A program made the position numbers and the translations under genes. The notes beneath the pieces are model-generated. The model worked only from the letters and a program-made list of their open reading frames with translations. It did no database searches and was not told the origin of the DNA. From positions 124,001-188,000 of the forward strand of contig NZ_NMUL01000008.1 of assembly GCF_002234595.1 (NCBI RefSeq): DNA of 64,000 nucleotides, in the 5' to 3' direction. Source of the DNA: Amycolatopsis vastitatis (lineage in GTDB: Bacteria; Actinomycetota; Actinomycetes; Mycobacteriales; Pseudonocardiaceae). This document shows positions 50,565 through 60,154 of the stretch, piece by piece (within the stretch, counting starts at the first letter, position 1; each line of letters starts with the position of its first letter).

Positions 50565-51518
50565 TCAGCCGACCCGCAGGCCGCGGCGCAGGGCGTCGAC
50601 CTCGTCGGCGAACATGCGGCGGGAGATCTCCGCCGTCTCGACCATCCCGGACCCGTGGAAGGTGCCCGGGTAGTGCCGCAGCTCGGCCTGCACGCCCGCG
50701 TGCGCCAGCCGCCGCGCGTACTCGATCCCTTCGTCGCGCAGCGGATCGAACTGGCACGTCGTCACGAAGGCCGGCGGCAGCCCGGACAGGTCGGCCGCCC
50801 GGGCCGGAGCCGCGTAGGGCGAGACGTCGTCGCCGCCCGGTTCCGCGCCGAGGTAGCTCGTCCAGCTGTACACCGCGTTCGGCCGGTTCCAGATCGGCGT
50901 GTCGGTGTAGTCCCGCATGGACGGGGTGTCCAGCCGGTCGTCCAGCTCCGGGATGCCGAGGTACTGGAAGCACAGCGCCGGGCCGCCGCGGTCGCGGGCC
51001 AGCAGGGCCACCGCCGCCGAGAGGCCGCCGCCGGCGCTTTCGCCCGCGACGCCGAGGCGCGCCGGGTCGATGCCCAGCTCGTCCGCCTTGGCCGCGACCC
51101 AGGTCAGGGCGGCGTAGCAGTCCTCGACCGGCGCCGGGAACGGGTGCTCGGGGGCCAGCCGGTAGTCCACCGACGCGATGACGATCCCCAGCTCGTCGAC
51201 CAGGCGCAGCAGCGCCGTGTGGAACATGTCCAGGTCGCCCATGACGAACCCGCCGCCGTGGATGTAGAGCAGGCCGGGCACCGCGCCGGTGCGGTTCGCC
51301 GGCGCGTAGACGCGGACCGGCACGTCCGGGGCGTCGGACGGGCCCGGCACGGCGAGGTCACGGACTTCGACGGGGTTCGCCGGGTCGTAGCCCGGCAGGA
51401 CCTCGGCCAGCTGCGCCATCGAACCGCGCGCGGCCAGCAGGGATTCGTGGTCGGACAGGGTGACCGCCGGCAGCATGTCCAGCCAGGGCACCAGCTCGGG
51501 GTCGATCGCGTAGGTCAT
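50565..51518 (-). CDS. HSL-family alpha/beta esterase
   Basis: 317 residues, hormone-sensitive-lipase family IV. The oxyanion motif HGGG is in YIHGGGFVMGDLD, the nucleophile Ser161 in GVAGESAGGGLS, and the later Asp and His lie in TCQFDPLRDEG and YPGTFHGSG. VDYRLAPEHPFPAPVEDCYA is classic for the family. No signal peptide, so it is cytoplasmic; short-chain esters are the usual substrates. The ATG at 51518 is chosen; a longer in-frame start at 51593 adds 25 unrelated residues. Confidence 0.9.
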   Translation of the reverse strand: MTYAIDPELVPWLDMLPAVTLSDHESLLAARGSMAQLAEVLPGYDPANPVEVRDLAVPGPSDAPDVPVRVYAPANRTGAVPGLLYIHGGGFVMGDLDMFHTALLRLVDELGIVIASVDYRLAPEHPFPAPVEDCYAALTWVAAKADELGIDPARLGVAGESAGGGLSAAVALLARDRGGPALCFQYLGIPELDDRLDTPSMRDYTDTPIWNRPNAVYSWTSYLGAEPGGDDVSPYAAPARAADLSGLPPAFVTTCQFDPLRDEGIEYARRLAHAGVQAELRHYPGTFHGSGMVETAEISRRMFADEVDALRRGLRVG

Positions 51519-51622
51519 GGTCCGATGATGAGCCGCCGGACGTGACCCCGGCCACCGCCACGCGGCGGGCGTTGCCGGGCCGGACCTCGCCATCCGGCGG
51601 CGGCCGCGCCTATCGTGGCGGC

Positions 51623-52648
51623 ATGAAAGGCCTGCTGCTGAGGCTGTCCGGGCTCGACGCCGACGCCGAGAACGCCGTCCGCGTCATCGGGTTCTTCGAC
51701 CGCCTGATCACCGGGCGCGCCGGGCCGGACACCCTGGTGCGCAGCACGGCCGACCTCGCCGGCTGCCCGGTGGGCGTGCACGCGCCCGGGCAAGGACTGT
51801 CGCTGCGCGCGGAGCCGGGCGCGGACGTCGTGACCCCCGGCCCGCCGCCCGCGGGGGCGGCCACGCGCGTGCTCGAAGGCGGCGTGCTCGTGTGGGTGGC
51901 CCGGCCGAGCGCACCCGCCCCGCTCGACGACATGCTGCTGGAGCGGTTCGCCATCGCCACCGCGATCCTGCTGGAGCACTCCGGCGTGCCGCGGCCCGAG
52001 CTCGGGGACCCCGCGCTGGTCGAGCTGGTGCTGTCCGGGGACGTCGGCACGGCCGAGCGGGCGCGGGCCCTGCACCTGCTCGGCATCGCCCCGGCGGCCC
52101 GGCTGCGCGTCCTGGCCGGCACCGGCGTCGACGCGCTCGGCGGGCGGTCGGCACCGCTGGGCCGCGTGCGGGCGGTCCTGACGACGGGCGAGGTGCCCGG
52201 CCCGCTCCCGGACGGCGCCCGCGCCGGGATCGGCCCGGAGCTGCCCGCCATCGAGGCGGCCCGGTCGTGGGCGGCCGCCCGGACCGCGTTGCGGTTCACC
52301 TCGGCGGCCGAGCCGGTGGTGTGGTGGGAACGGCTCGGCGGTCTCGCCGCGCTCGACGGGAAGCTCGGCCCCGCGGACCTCGCCGGGCTCGCCGACGTCC
52401 GGGCCCTCGACCACCTCGCGGCCGAGCCCCACGGCGAGGACACCCTCGCGGCGCTCGGCGCGCTCTGCGCGACCGGCTCGGCCCGCAAGGCCGCGGCGGT
52501 CCTGCACCGCCACCACAGCACGATGCCCGCCCGGCTGGCGCGTGCCGAAGCCGTCCTCGGCTTCGCCGTCGACTCCCCCGCCGGCCGCTTCCGGCTGCAC
52601 CTCGCCCTCATGCTGCGGCGGCTGCGGGACAACGCCGAGCTCAGCTGA
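51623..52648 (+). CDS. PucR-like regulator with C-terminal helix-turn-helix
   Basis: 341 residues. The C-terminal ~60 residues (DTLAALGALCATGSARKAAAVLHRHHSTMPARL) match the PucR/CdaR C-terminal helix-turn-helix, in which the HR-S-T pattern marks the recognition helix. The N-terminal part (about 1-130) resembles a GAF/purine-type sensing region, followed by a middle domain with FTSAAEPVVWWERLGGL as in the GGDEF-like linker of this group. TATCGT lies 12 bp before the ATG at 51623, suggesting a leaderless transcript. The 3' end overlaps the convergent epimerase gene by 8 bp. Confidence 0.75.
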   Translation: MKGLLLRLSGLDADAENAVRVIGFFDRLITGRAGPDTLVRSTADLAGCPVGVHAPGQGLSLRAEPGADVVTPGPPPAGAATRVLEGGVLVWVARPSAPAPLDDMLLERFAIATAILLEHSGVPRPELGDPALVELVLSGDVGTAERARALHLLGIAPAARLRVLAGTGVDALGGRSAPLGRVRAVLTTGEVPGPLPDGARAGIGPELPAIEAARSWAAARTALRFTSAAEPVVWWERLGGLAALDGKLGPADLAGLADVRALDHLAAEPHGEDTLAALGALCATGSARKAAAVLHRHHSTMPARLARAEAVLGFAVDSPAGRFRLHLALMLRRLRDNAELS

Positions 52649-53609
52649 CCGGCCGCAGCCCACGCCGCGTCCGGCGGACCAGGTCCGCCGCCGCCGCGGG
52701 CCACCCGGGGTGGTCGAAGGCGAACCCCGCTTCCGGCAGCCGGCCCGGCACCACGCGACGGCTCTTCAGCAGCAGCTCCGTGTCACTGCGGAGCACGAAC
52801 GCCCCGATCTCCGCCATCCACTTCGCCGCCGGCAGCCCGAACGGGACACCCGCCGCCGCGCGCAGCTCCCGCATGAACTCGCGGTACGGCAACGGTTCCG
52901 GGGCCGCCAGGTTCACCGGGCCGCTCAGCTCGCCGTCCTCGGCGAGGAAGCCGATCGCGCGGACCAGGTCGTCCTCGTGGATCCACGACACGTACTGCCG
53001 CCCGCCCGCGACCGGGCCGCCCAGGCCCAGCCGCGCCAGCCGCAGCAGCGCCTCGAAGGCACCGCCGGGTTCCGGGCTCATCACCATCGCCGTCCGCAGC
53101 GCGACCTTGCGGGTGTGCGGCGTGTCCGCCAGCCGCTGCTCGCGCTCCCACGCCTTCGCGATGTCGACGCTGTAGGCCCAGTAAGCGGGTGCGTCCGGCT
53201 CTTCGCCGCCGAGGACGCCGGTCGTCTCGTCGTTCGGCGCGTCGTGGCGGTGCGCGTAGATCGTCGCGGTGCTCATCTGCAGCCACACCCGCGGCGGCCG
53301 CGCGGCGCGGGCGATCGCGCCGCCGACGACCCGCGCCGAGTCGACGCGGGAGGTCGTCATCTCCCGCAGGTTCGCCCGGGTGTACCGGCAGTTCACCGAC
53401 CGCCCGGCCAGGTTGAGCACGACGTCGCTGCCGTCGATCTCCGCCGTCCACGGTCCGGCGCTCCGCCCGTCCCAGCGGACGTGGCGCACCCCCGGCTCCG
53501 GCCGGGCCTCCCGCCGGGTCAGCACGACGACTTCGTGGCCTTGCCCGCCCAGCGCGCGGCTCAGCACGCGTCCGAGGTGGCCCGTGCCACCCGGTATCAC
53601 GACCTTCAT
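52641..53609 (-). CDS. TIGR01777-family epimerase/NAD(P)-binding protein
   Basis: 322 residues, extended SDR fold. It begins MKVVIPGGTGHLGRVLSRAL with the cofactor motif; DVVLNLAGRSVNCRYTRANL and QMSTATIYAHR are diagnostic for the TIGR01777 (YfcH/SDR39U1) group. YVSWIHEDDLVRAIGFL and the C-terminal DUF1731-like GVPFGLPAAKWMAEIGAFVLRSDTELLLKSRRVVP complete it. Exact substrate is unknown. The ATG at 53609 is used; an alternative start lies 36 bp upstream. Confidence 0.88.
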   Translation of the reverse strand: MKVVIPGGTGHLGRVLSRALGGQGHEVVVLTRREARPEPGVRHVRWDGRSAGPWTAEIDGSDVVLNLAGRSVNCRYTRANLREMTTSRVDSARVVGGAIARAARPPRVWLQMSTATIYAHRHDAPNDETTGVLGGEEPDAPAYWAYSVDIAKAWEREQRLADTPHTRKVALRTAMVMSPEPGGAFEALLRLARLGLGGPVAGGRQYVSWIHEDDLVRAIGFLAEDGELSGPVNLAAPEPLPYREFMRELRAAAGVPFGLPAAKWMAEIGAFVLRSDTELLLKSRRVVPGRLPEAGFAFDHPGWPAAAADLVRRTRRGLRPVS

Positions 53610-54048
53610 GGATCTCACGCTACCGCAAGAGTTGAACACGTTCAAATAGTCGCCTGGCGTTACGGACCGTTATCACCCGGGAGTATGCGCCGGAGCACCC
53701 TCGACCTCCCGCTCCGGAGCGACCCGAGATCGACCAGGCACCCCGGAGAAGATCACGGGACGATCTCCGCCATTCGGCCGAACGGGTGGCGAAAACCGCA
53801 GGTCACGGTTCGGGCGTCGGAACTTTTTCCCGGGTGAAACGGCGACGGTCCGGCCCGATCCCGCGCGCGTAGCACGACCGGCCGCCAGGAACAAGAGACC
53901 TCGGACCTTCACAGTCGGGCCGGTCGCCCGAGGTGAAGATCACTCCGGGATTCGCACACTCTTCGTGACGGTCCACACGGACCACTCCGGTGTGCCCCGG
54001 GCTCCCGTGCACCGGCCTTCCCGACGCAACAGCCTTCAGGAGAAACTC
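53610..54048 (+). promoter_or_regulatory. 439-bp leader/promoter region of the pilus locus
   Basis: No convincing gene. It contains interlocking complementary segments: ACCTCGG (53898) with CCGAGGT (53928), and CTTCAC (53907) with GTGAAG (53933), whose 3' partners overlap by two bases, so only one can form fully. This could be a structured 5' leader. The gene start at 54049 has TCAGGAG upstream. I do not recognise a known riboswitch. Confidence 0.35.
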
Positions 54049-54498
54049 ATGCGCAAGATCAGCAAGCGGTCCGCGGTCGTCCTCGGTGCCGCCGGAGTCG
54101 TGCTCGTCGCCGGTGTCGCCTACGCGGCCTGGACGAGCACCGGCGCCGGTTCCGGCTCGGTCACGTCGACCACGTCGGCGAACTCGGTGATCTCGCCGGT
54201 CAGCTCCGACCACGCGCTCTACCCGGGCAACAGCACCACGTTCGTCGTGAAGGTCACGAACCCGAACGCGTACCCGGTCGTGGTGAACAGCATTTCCGCG
54301 GGGTCCTCGGACGCCGTCAACGGCTGCGCCGCCGGCACGGTGACCAGCCCCGCGGTCAGCAACCCGGCGGGCACGATCGCGGCGGGCGCGACCGCGAACT
54401 ACACGCTGACCGCGACCATGGACCACGACGCCTCCGACGCCTGCAAGAGCCAGACGTTCAGCCTGCCGCTCACCGCCACCCTGTCGTCGAACGCCTGA
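54049..54498 (+). CDS. Secreted beta-rich protein, pilus-locus paralogue 1
   Basis: 149 residues. Signal peptide MRKISKRSAVVLGAAGVVLV ending AGVAYAAW (cleavage near 27), then a Ser/Thr/Gly-rich region and a probable beta-sandwich. Core pattern: ALYPGNSTTFVVKVTNPNAYPVVVN, a Cys at 93 (NGCAAG), TANYTLTATM, and DAC with Cys132 near the end. The same frame of motifs recurs in the products at 54558 and 55004. No known family is recognised with certainty; the AAWTS..G start resembles secreted matrix-type proteins. CAGGAG precedes the ATG. It is the first gene of the pilus locus and is followed by a stem-loop. Confidence 0.72.
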   Translation: MRKISKRSAVVLGAAGVVLVAGVAYAAWTSTGAGSGSVTSTTSANSVISPVSSDHALYPGNSTTFVVKVTNPNAYPVVVNSISAGSSDAVNGCAAGTVTSPAVSNPAGTIAAGATANYTLTATMDHDASDACKSQTFSLPLTATLSSNA

Positions 54499-54507
54499 TC
54501 CCGCTCC

Positions 54508-54538
54508 GGCGGGGCGGTGTCCCAGGCGCCGCCCCGCC
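54508..54538 (+). terminator. Stem-loop after pilus-locus paralogue 1
   Basis: Perfect 10-bp arms GGCGGGGCGG / CCGCCCCGCC with an 11-nt loop, 9 bp after the stop of the first gene and 19 bp before the next start. It probably acts as a partial terminator or mRNA-stability element inside the operon. Confidence 0.7.
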
Positions 54539-54557
54539 CTTCCCCGGAAGGACCTCG

Positions 54558-55007
54558 ATGTCCAGGTGGCGGATCGGCCTCCCGGCGGGCGCGCTCGCGG
54601 TCGTCGTGCTCACGTGGTTTTCGGCGGGCCCCGCGCCCGTGGCGAACACCGCGAACGGCAACGGCATCAAGCAGTTCGGCATCGCCGACGTGCCCGGCCG
54701 ACCCACCGCACTGTTCCCCGGCGCGACCGGGAACCGGTGGATCCGGCTGGCCAACGCGGAGAACTTCCCCATCCTCGTCCAGACCGTGACGGCGGCGGTC
54801 GGCAAACCGGCCGACAGCCGCGGCCGGCCGGTGCCGGCCTGCCCGGCGTCGTCGGTGCGGGTCGACGCGCTCACCACGCCGGTCACCGTGCCCGGCAGCG
54901 GGACCGCGGACGTCGCGCTCACCACGCACATGCTGCCCGGCACCCCCGACGCGTGCCGGTCGCTCACCTTTCCCCTGACCTACACAGGAACGGCGGTCAA
55001 GCCATGA
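54558..55007 (+). CDS. Secreted beta-rich protein, pilus-locus paralogue 2
   Basis: 149 residues, starting ATG at 54558 with GGAAGGA upstream. A signal peptide (MSRWRIGLPAGALAVVVLTWF) is followed by a domain with the shared layout: ALFPGATGNRWIRLANAENF then PILVQTVTA, a Cys in PACPASS, and PDACRSLTFPL near the C-terminus. It is more divergent than its two neighbours: the NPN.YP motif is replaced by NAENFP. The stop overlaps the next start (ATGA). Confidence 0.7.
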   Translation: MSRWRIGLPAGALAVVVLTWFSAGPAPVANTANGNGIKQFGIADVPGRPTALFPGATGNRWIRLANAENFPILVQTVTAAVGKPADSRGRPVPACPASSVRVDALTTPVTVPGSGTADVALTTHMLPGTPDACRSLTFPLTYTGTAVKP

Positions 55008-55468
55008 AGAACCCGACCCTGCGCCGCGTGCTCGTGGTCACCACGGTGGTCGGCGCGACGCTGGGCGGCGGGATCGCCGTCGCGGCGTGGACGAGCTCCG
55101 GCGCGGGCACGGCCGGCGCGAAGGCCGGCACGGCCGCGGCACCGGCCACCGGCACGGTGGACGCCTCGGCGCTCACCACCGGCCTGCTCTACCCCGGTAT
55201 CAAGGGCACGGCCCTGATCAAGATCACGAACCCCAACCCGTACCCGGTCACCGTCACCGACATCAGCGCCAACGGAACGGCGACGGCCACCGGCACCTGT
55301 CCGGGCAACAGCGTGAGCTGGCTCGCGCAGCAGCCCGGCACCTCCATCGCCGCCGGGGCCACCGCGCAGCTCACGCTGGCGAACGCGGTCCAGATGCTCT
55401 CGACCGCCGCGGACGCGTGCCAGGGCGCGGTGTTCACCATCCCGGTCACGGTGACGGTGAGCTCGTGA
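55004..55468 (+). CDS. Secreted beta-rich protein, pilus-locus paralogue 3
   Basis: 154 residues. Signal MKNPTLRRVLVVTTVVGATL, then GGGIAVAAW; mature start AAWTSSGAG matches paralogue 1 (AAWTSTGAG). Core: LLYPGIKGTALIKITNPNPY then PVTVTDIS, Cys in GTCPGNS, DACQGAVFTIPVTV at the end. Similarity to paralogue 1 spans the whole length, indicating duplication. Starts and stops overlap both neighbours, so the set is translated together. Function is unknown; placement suggests a surface role with the pilus. Confidence 0.72.
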   Translation: MKNPTLRRVLVVTTVVGATLGGGIAVAAWTSSGAGTAGAKAGTAAAPATGTVDASALTTGLLYPGIKGTALIKITNPNPYPVTVTDISANGTATATGTCPGNSVSWLAQQPGTSIAAGATAQLTLANAVQMLSTAADACQGAVFTIPVTVTVSS

Positions 55469-55887
55469 GCGCGGCTCGCGTGGCGTTCGCGGGGATGCTG
55501 GTGGCCGCCGCCTGGACCACGGCGATCACCGGCATCAGCCTGGTCGGCGCGGCGAAGGCGGAGGCGGCCTGGCTGAAGACCGGCCCGGGCACCGCCTATG
55601 CCCGGGCGCTCGCGCTGGCCGCGCCGGAGTCCTTCTCGGTGACCACCGTGAAGTGCAACGGCAGCAACCAGCAGGTCTCGATGACGTGGAGTGCGGTAGC
55701 GAATGCCGTGAACTACGAGCTCTACGCGACCGCCCCCAACGGCACGAACGGCCAACTGCTCACCACCACCGCCACGACCACGCTGGCCAACTACACCCTC
55801 CCCTACAAGCCCGCGGTGATCACCGTGCGCGGCCTCAACAACAACTGGCGCGGGCCGACTTCGGCTCCGGCAACCGGTTGCCCCTGA
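55465..55887 (+). CDS. Secreted FN3-like protein of the pilus locus
   Basis: 140 residues, GTG at 55465 overlapping the previous stop. A hydrophobic N-terminus (VAFAGMLVAAAWTTAITGISL, then AAKAEA) is a signal peptide or anchor. The rest resembles one fibronectin-III-like domain: QVSMTWSAVANAVNYELYAT, then TTLANYTLPYKPAVITVRGL. Two Cys (VKCNGS and the terminal GCP) could bridge. It is unrelated in sequence to the three preceding proteins except for the two-Cys layout. The pilin gene follows after 33 bp. Confidence 0.68.
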   Translation: MSAARVAFAGMLVAAAWTTAITGISLVGAAKAEAAWLKTGPGTAYARALALAAPESFSVTTVKCNGSNQQVSMTWSAVANAVNYELYATAPNGTNGQLLTTTATTTLANYTLPYKPAVITVRGLNNNWRGPTSAPATGCP

Positions 55888-55920
55888 CCCGGCTCAACCC
55901 GACAACCCGAAGGAAATCCC

Positions 55921-56259
55921 ATGCTGGAAAAACTGCGTGCCGCCCGTGGTCACGAGGACGGCTTCACCCTCATCGAACTGCTCATCGTCGTGGTGATCCT
56001 CGGCGTGCTCGCCGCGGTCGCCGTGTTCGGCGTCCAGGCGTTCAACAACGAAGGCAAGGCCGCCGCCTGCGAGACCGACTGGAAGAGCGTCGAGACCGCC
56101 AATGAGGCCAGCTACGCCAAGACCGGCGCCTACGCCGCGAGCCCGGCGGCCCTCAAGACCGCCGGCTACCTGAAGGACGAGCCGTCGACCACGAACGGCT
56201 ACACCATCTCCATCGACGCGGCCGGTGTCGTCAAGGCAGCCGGTGCCTGCACCCACTGA
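55921..56259 (+). CDS. pilA: Type IV pilin (probable major pilin)
   Basis: 112 residues. Prepilin cleavage is at G|FTLIELLIVVVILGVLAAVA, with Glu+5 present and a 14-residue basic/acidic leader (MLEKLRAARGHEDG). The hydrophobic helix is followed by a short globular part; Cys residues in AACETDW and the penultimate GACTH could form the C-terminal disulfide loop seen in type IVa pilins. It is processed by the prepilin peptidase at 63215-63994. A perfect stem-loop directly follows the gene, consistent with a highly expressed major pilin. AAGGAAA precedes the ATG. Confidence 0.88.
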   Translation: MLEKLRAARGHEDGFTLIELLIVVVILGVLAAVAVFGVQAFNNEGKAAACETDWKSVETANEASYAKTGAYAASPAALKTAGYLKDEPSTTNGYTISIDAAGVVKAAGACTH

Positions 56260-56268
56260 TGCCGCGCA

Positions 56269-56296
56269 CCGCGGGGTGGGGTGACCCACCCCGCGG
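56269..56296 (+). terminator. Stem-loop between pilin and pilT genes
   Basis: Perfect 12-bp arms CCGCGGGGTGGG / CCCACCCCGCGG with loop GTGA, 9 bp after the pilin stop and 41 bp before the pilT start. It is likely to end or stabilise most pilin transcripts while allowing some read-through into the assembly genes. Confidence 0.8.
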
Positions 56297-56337
56297 CTCA
56301 TCCGTCCGATGAGGACACCTCGCCCCGGAGGAGACCC

Positions 56338-57422
<1,085 letters not shown>

Positions 57423-57426
<4 letters not shown>

Positions 57427-58952
57427 GACTCCGCACCCAGCCCCGCGCCGTCGACCTCCGCACGGTGACCCCGGACCGCGCCGCGGCCGAGCTGCTCGGC
57501 GAGGCGCAGGCCCGCGAGCTCTGCGCGATCCCCCTGGCCGTCCGGGAAGACTCCGTCCTGGTCGCGGTCGCCGACCCGGGCACCGCGCCCGCGCTGCAGG
57601 CGGCGCTCGGCCGCCCGGTGACCGTCGCCGTCGCCGACCGCGCGGACATCCTGGCCACCATCGGCCGCACCTACCGGGCGCTCACCGGCGTCGACCAGCA
57701 GGTCAAGGCGTTCGAGGCGCGCGACGCCGTCCGGCGGGAGACCGCCCGCGCCGGTACTCCGGCGACCGCGAACGACGACGCGCCGGTCGTGCACGTCGTC
57801 GCGCTGATGATCAAGCAGGCCCTGCGGGACCGGGCCTCGGACATCCACGTCGAGCCGCAGGCCGACCGGGTCCGCGTCCGCTACCGCATCGACGGCGTGC
57901 TCCACGACGTCCTGGACCTGCCCGGCTCGATGGGGCCCGCGGTGACCAGCCGGATCAAGATCCTCGCCGGGATGAACATCGTCGAGCGCCGCCGTCCGCA
58001 GGACGGCCAGATCAGCATGGACGTCGAAGACCGGCCGGTGGACATCCGGGTGGCGACCACGCCCGTCGTGGGCGGCGAGAAGGTCGTGCTGCGGCTGCTG
58101 GACAAGAGCCGCCCGCTGTTCCGGCTGCCGCAGCTGGGCATGCCCGAAGAGATGGCCGCGCGCTACACGACGGTGCTGCAGTCGCCCTACGGCATGGTGA
58201 TCTGCGCCGGGCCCACCGGCAGCGGCAAGACCACGACGCTCTACGGCTCGCTGGGCGAGCTGGACAGCAGCGAACGCAACATCATGACCATCGAAGACCC
58301 GGTCGAGTACACGATGTCCTCGATCAACCAGATCCAGATCAACGAGCAGGCCGGCGTCACCTTCGCCGACGGCCTCAAGTCGATCCTGCGGCAGGACCCC
58401 GACGTCATCCTCGTCGGCGAGGTCCGTGACGTCGACACCGCGCGCATCGCCGTGCAGTCCGCGCTCACCGGGCACTTCGTGCTCTCGTCGCTGCACGCCA
58501 CCGACGCCGCGTCGGCGCTGCACCGGCTGCTGGACATGGGGATCGAGAACTTCCTGGTCGCGTCGTCGGTGACCGCGGTGCTGGCCCAGCGGCTCGTCCG
58601 GCGGATCTGCCTGCGCTGCCGCGAGTACTACGACCCGTCCGCCGAAGAACTGTCCTTTCTGGACTCTCTCGGCGCGGACGGGCCCGACGGCGGGTTCGTC
58701 CGCGGCGCGGGCTGCAACTTCTGCACCCAGACGGGGTTCCTCGACCGCACCGGCGTCTACGAGCTGATGCCGGTCAGCGAAGGGATCCGCACGCTGGTGC
58801 TGGAGAGCGCGCCGCACCGCGAGGTCCACGAGCTGGCCCGCAAGGAGGGCTTGCGGACGCTGCAGGACGAGGCCCTGCGGCTGGTCGCCGAGGGCGTCAC
58901 CACCCCGGCCGAAGTGCTGCGGTCGATCTACCTCACCGGAGGGGCCCGATGA
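57423..58952 (+). CDS. pilB: Type IV pilus assembly ATPase PilB
   Basis: 509 residues. A GspE/PilB N-terminal domain (about 10-100) is followed by the ATPase: DRASDIHVEPQADRVRVRYR, Walker A GPTGSGKT (263-270), MTIEDPVEY, DPDVILVGEVRD, TGHFVLSSLHATD. The zinc tetracysteine (CLRC ... CNFC) is present after ATPase helices. It powers pilin polymerisation, with PilC as partner. The N1 region is shorter than in proteobacterial PilB. Stop/start overlaps tie it to pilT and pilC. Confidence 0.93.
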
Positions 58953-60154
58953 ACCGGTACGCCTACGTCGCCACCGGCCCGGACGGCCGGCGGACCAGCG
59001 GGGTCCAGAAAGCCGCCGACGCCGACTCCGCCGTCCTCACGCTGTACGAACGCGAACTGCGGGACATCGAGATCAGCGAGAAGAAGAGCGTGCTGCGCCT
59101 CGAGCTGACCGCGCCCCGGGTCAAGCGCGAGGTCGTCATGCACCTCTCCCGCCAGCTCGGCGCGTTCGTCAGGGCCGGGGTGCCGCTCATCGACGCCGTC
59201 CGCATCCTCGGCGACGAGACGTCGAACTCCTCGGTGACGCGGATGCTGCGGTCGGTGGAACAGGGCTTGCGCGGCGGCGACCGGCTGTCCGACTGCGTCG
59301 ACCGGCACCCGAAGATCTTCCCCGAGTTCTACCGCGAGATCCTGCGTTCGGCCGAGCTGACCGGGCAACTCGACGTCGTCCTCGACCGGCTCGCCGGCTA
59401 CCTGGAGCGCGACCTCGAAGCCCGCCGCCGGGTCAAGGCCGCGCTGATCTACCCGGCGATGATCGCGCTGATGTCGGTGGTCACCGTGGTCGTGCTCGCC
59501 ACCTTCGTGCTGCCGCGGTTCCGGACGTTCTTCGCCAGCCTCGACGCGAAGCTGCCGCTGCCGACGCGGATGCTGCTGGGCTTCACCGACTTCCTCGGCC
59601 AGTGGTGGTGGGCACTCCTGGCGGGGCTCGCGGCCGGCATCGCGCTCTACGCCGTCGCCGTCCGGACGCCCGGCGGCCGGTACGCCCGTGACAGCGTGCT
59701 GCTCACCATCCCGGCGGTCGGCCCGGCCGTGCGGCACGCGCTCGTCGAGCGGTTCTGCCGGATCCTGGCGTCGATGGTGGGCGCCGGCGTCCCATTGCCC
59801 GAGGCCCTGCGGGTCGCGACGGACTCCCTGCGCAACCGCGTGTTCATGCGCGCGCTGGCCCGGGTCGCGCACGCCGTGCTCGAAGGCGAGGGCCTGGCCC
59901 GCCCGCTCACCGGCTCCGGGCTGTTCCCGGTGACGGCCGCGCAGATGATCCGCGTCGGTGAGGACACCGGCACCCTCGACACCCAGCTCGAGGTCACCGC
60001 CCAGTACTACGAAGGCGAGCTGGACTACCGGCTCAAGAAGCTCACCGCGCTGTTCGAACCGGTCGTCATCGTGGTGATGGGGCTGGTCGTCGGGTTCGTC
60101 GCGGTCGCGCTGGTGTCGGCGATGTACGGCATCTTCGACCAGGTGCACGTCTGA
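58949..60154 (+). CDS. pilC: Pilus inner-membrane platform protein PilC (GspF family)
   Basis: 401 residues. Two GspF domains (about 65-190 and 270-390). The first contains LSRQLGAFVRAGVPLIDAVR and FPEFYREILRSAELTGQLD, the second FCRILASMVGAGVPLPEALR and FPVTAAQMIRVGEDTGTLD. Three membrane helices: AALIYPAMIALMSVVTVVV, a middle helix (WWALLAGLAAGIALYAVAV) and the C-terminal VVIVVMGLVVGFVAVALVSA. It links PilB/PilT to the growing pilus. Overlaps both neighbours. Confidence 0.93.
   Translation: MNRYAYVATGPDGRRTSGVQKAADADSAVLTLYERELRDIEISEKKSVLRLELTAPRVKREVVMHLSRQLGAFVRAGVPLIDAVRILGDETSNSSVTRMLRSVEQGLRGGDRLSDCVDRHPKIFPEFYREILRSAELTGQLDVVLDRLAGYLERDLEARRRVKAALIYPAMIALMSVVTVVVLATFVLPRFRTFFASLDAKLPLPTRMLLGFTDFLGQWWWALLAGLAAGIALYAVAVRTPGGRYARDSVLLTIPAVGPAVRHALVERFCRILASMVGAGVPLPEALRVATDSLRNRVFMRALARVAHAVLEGEGLARPLTGSGLFPVTAAQMIRVGEDTGTLDTQLEVTAQYYEGELDYRLKKLTALFEPVVIVVMGLVVGFVAVALVSAMYGIFDQVHV

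Noticed and set aside
53700..53960. Cyclic-di-GMP (GEMM) riboswitch upstream of the pilus genes
   Set aside because: Expected for pilus control, but the conserved GEMM core bases could not be found.
56281..56337. GTG at 56281 as pilT start
   Set aside because: It falls in the loop of the stem after the pilin gene, while ATG at 56338 has a strong ribosome site and gives normal PilT length.
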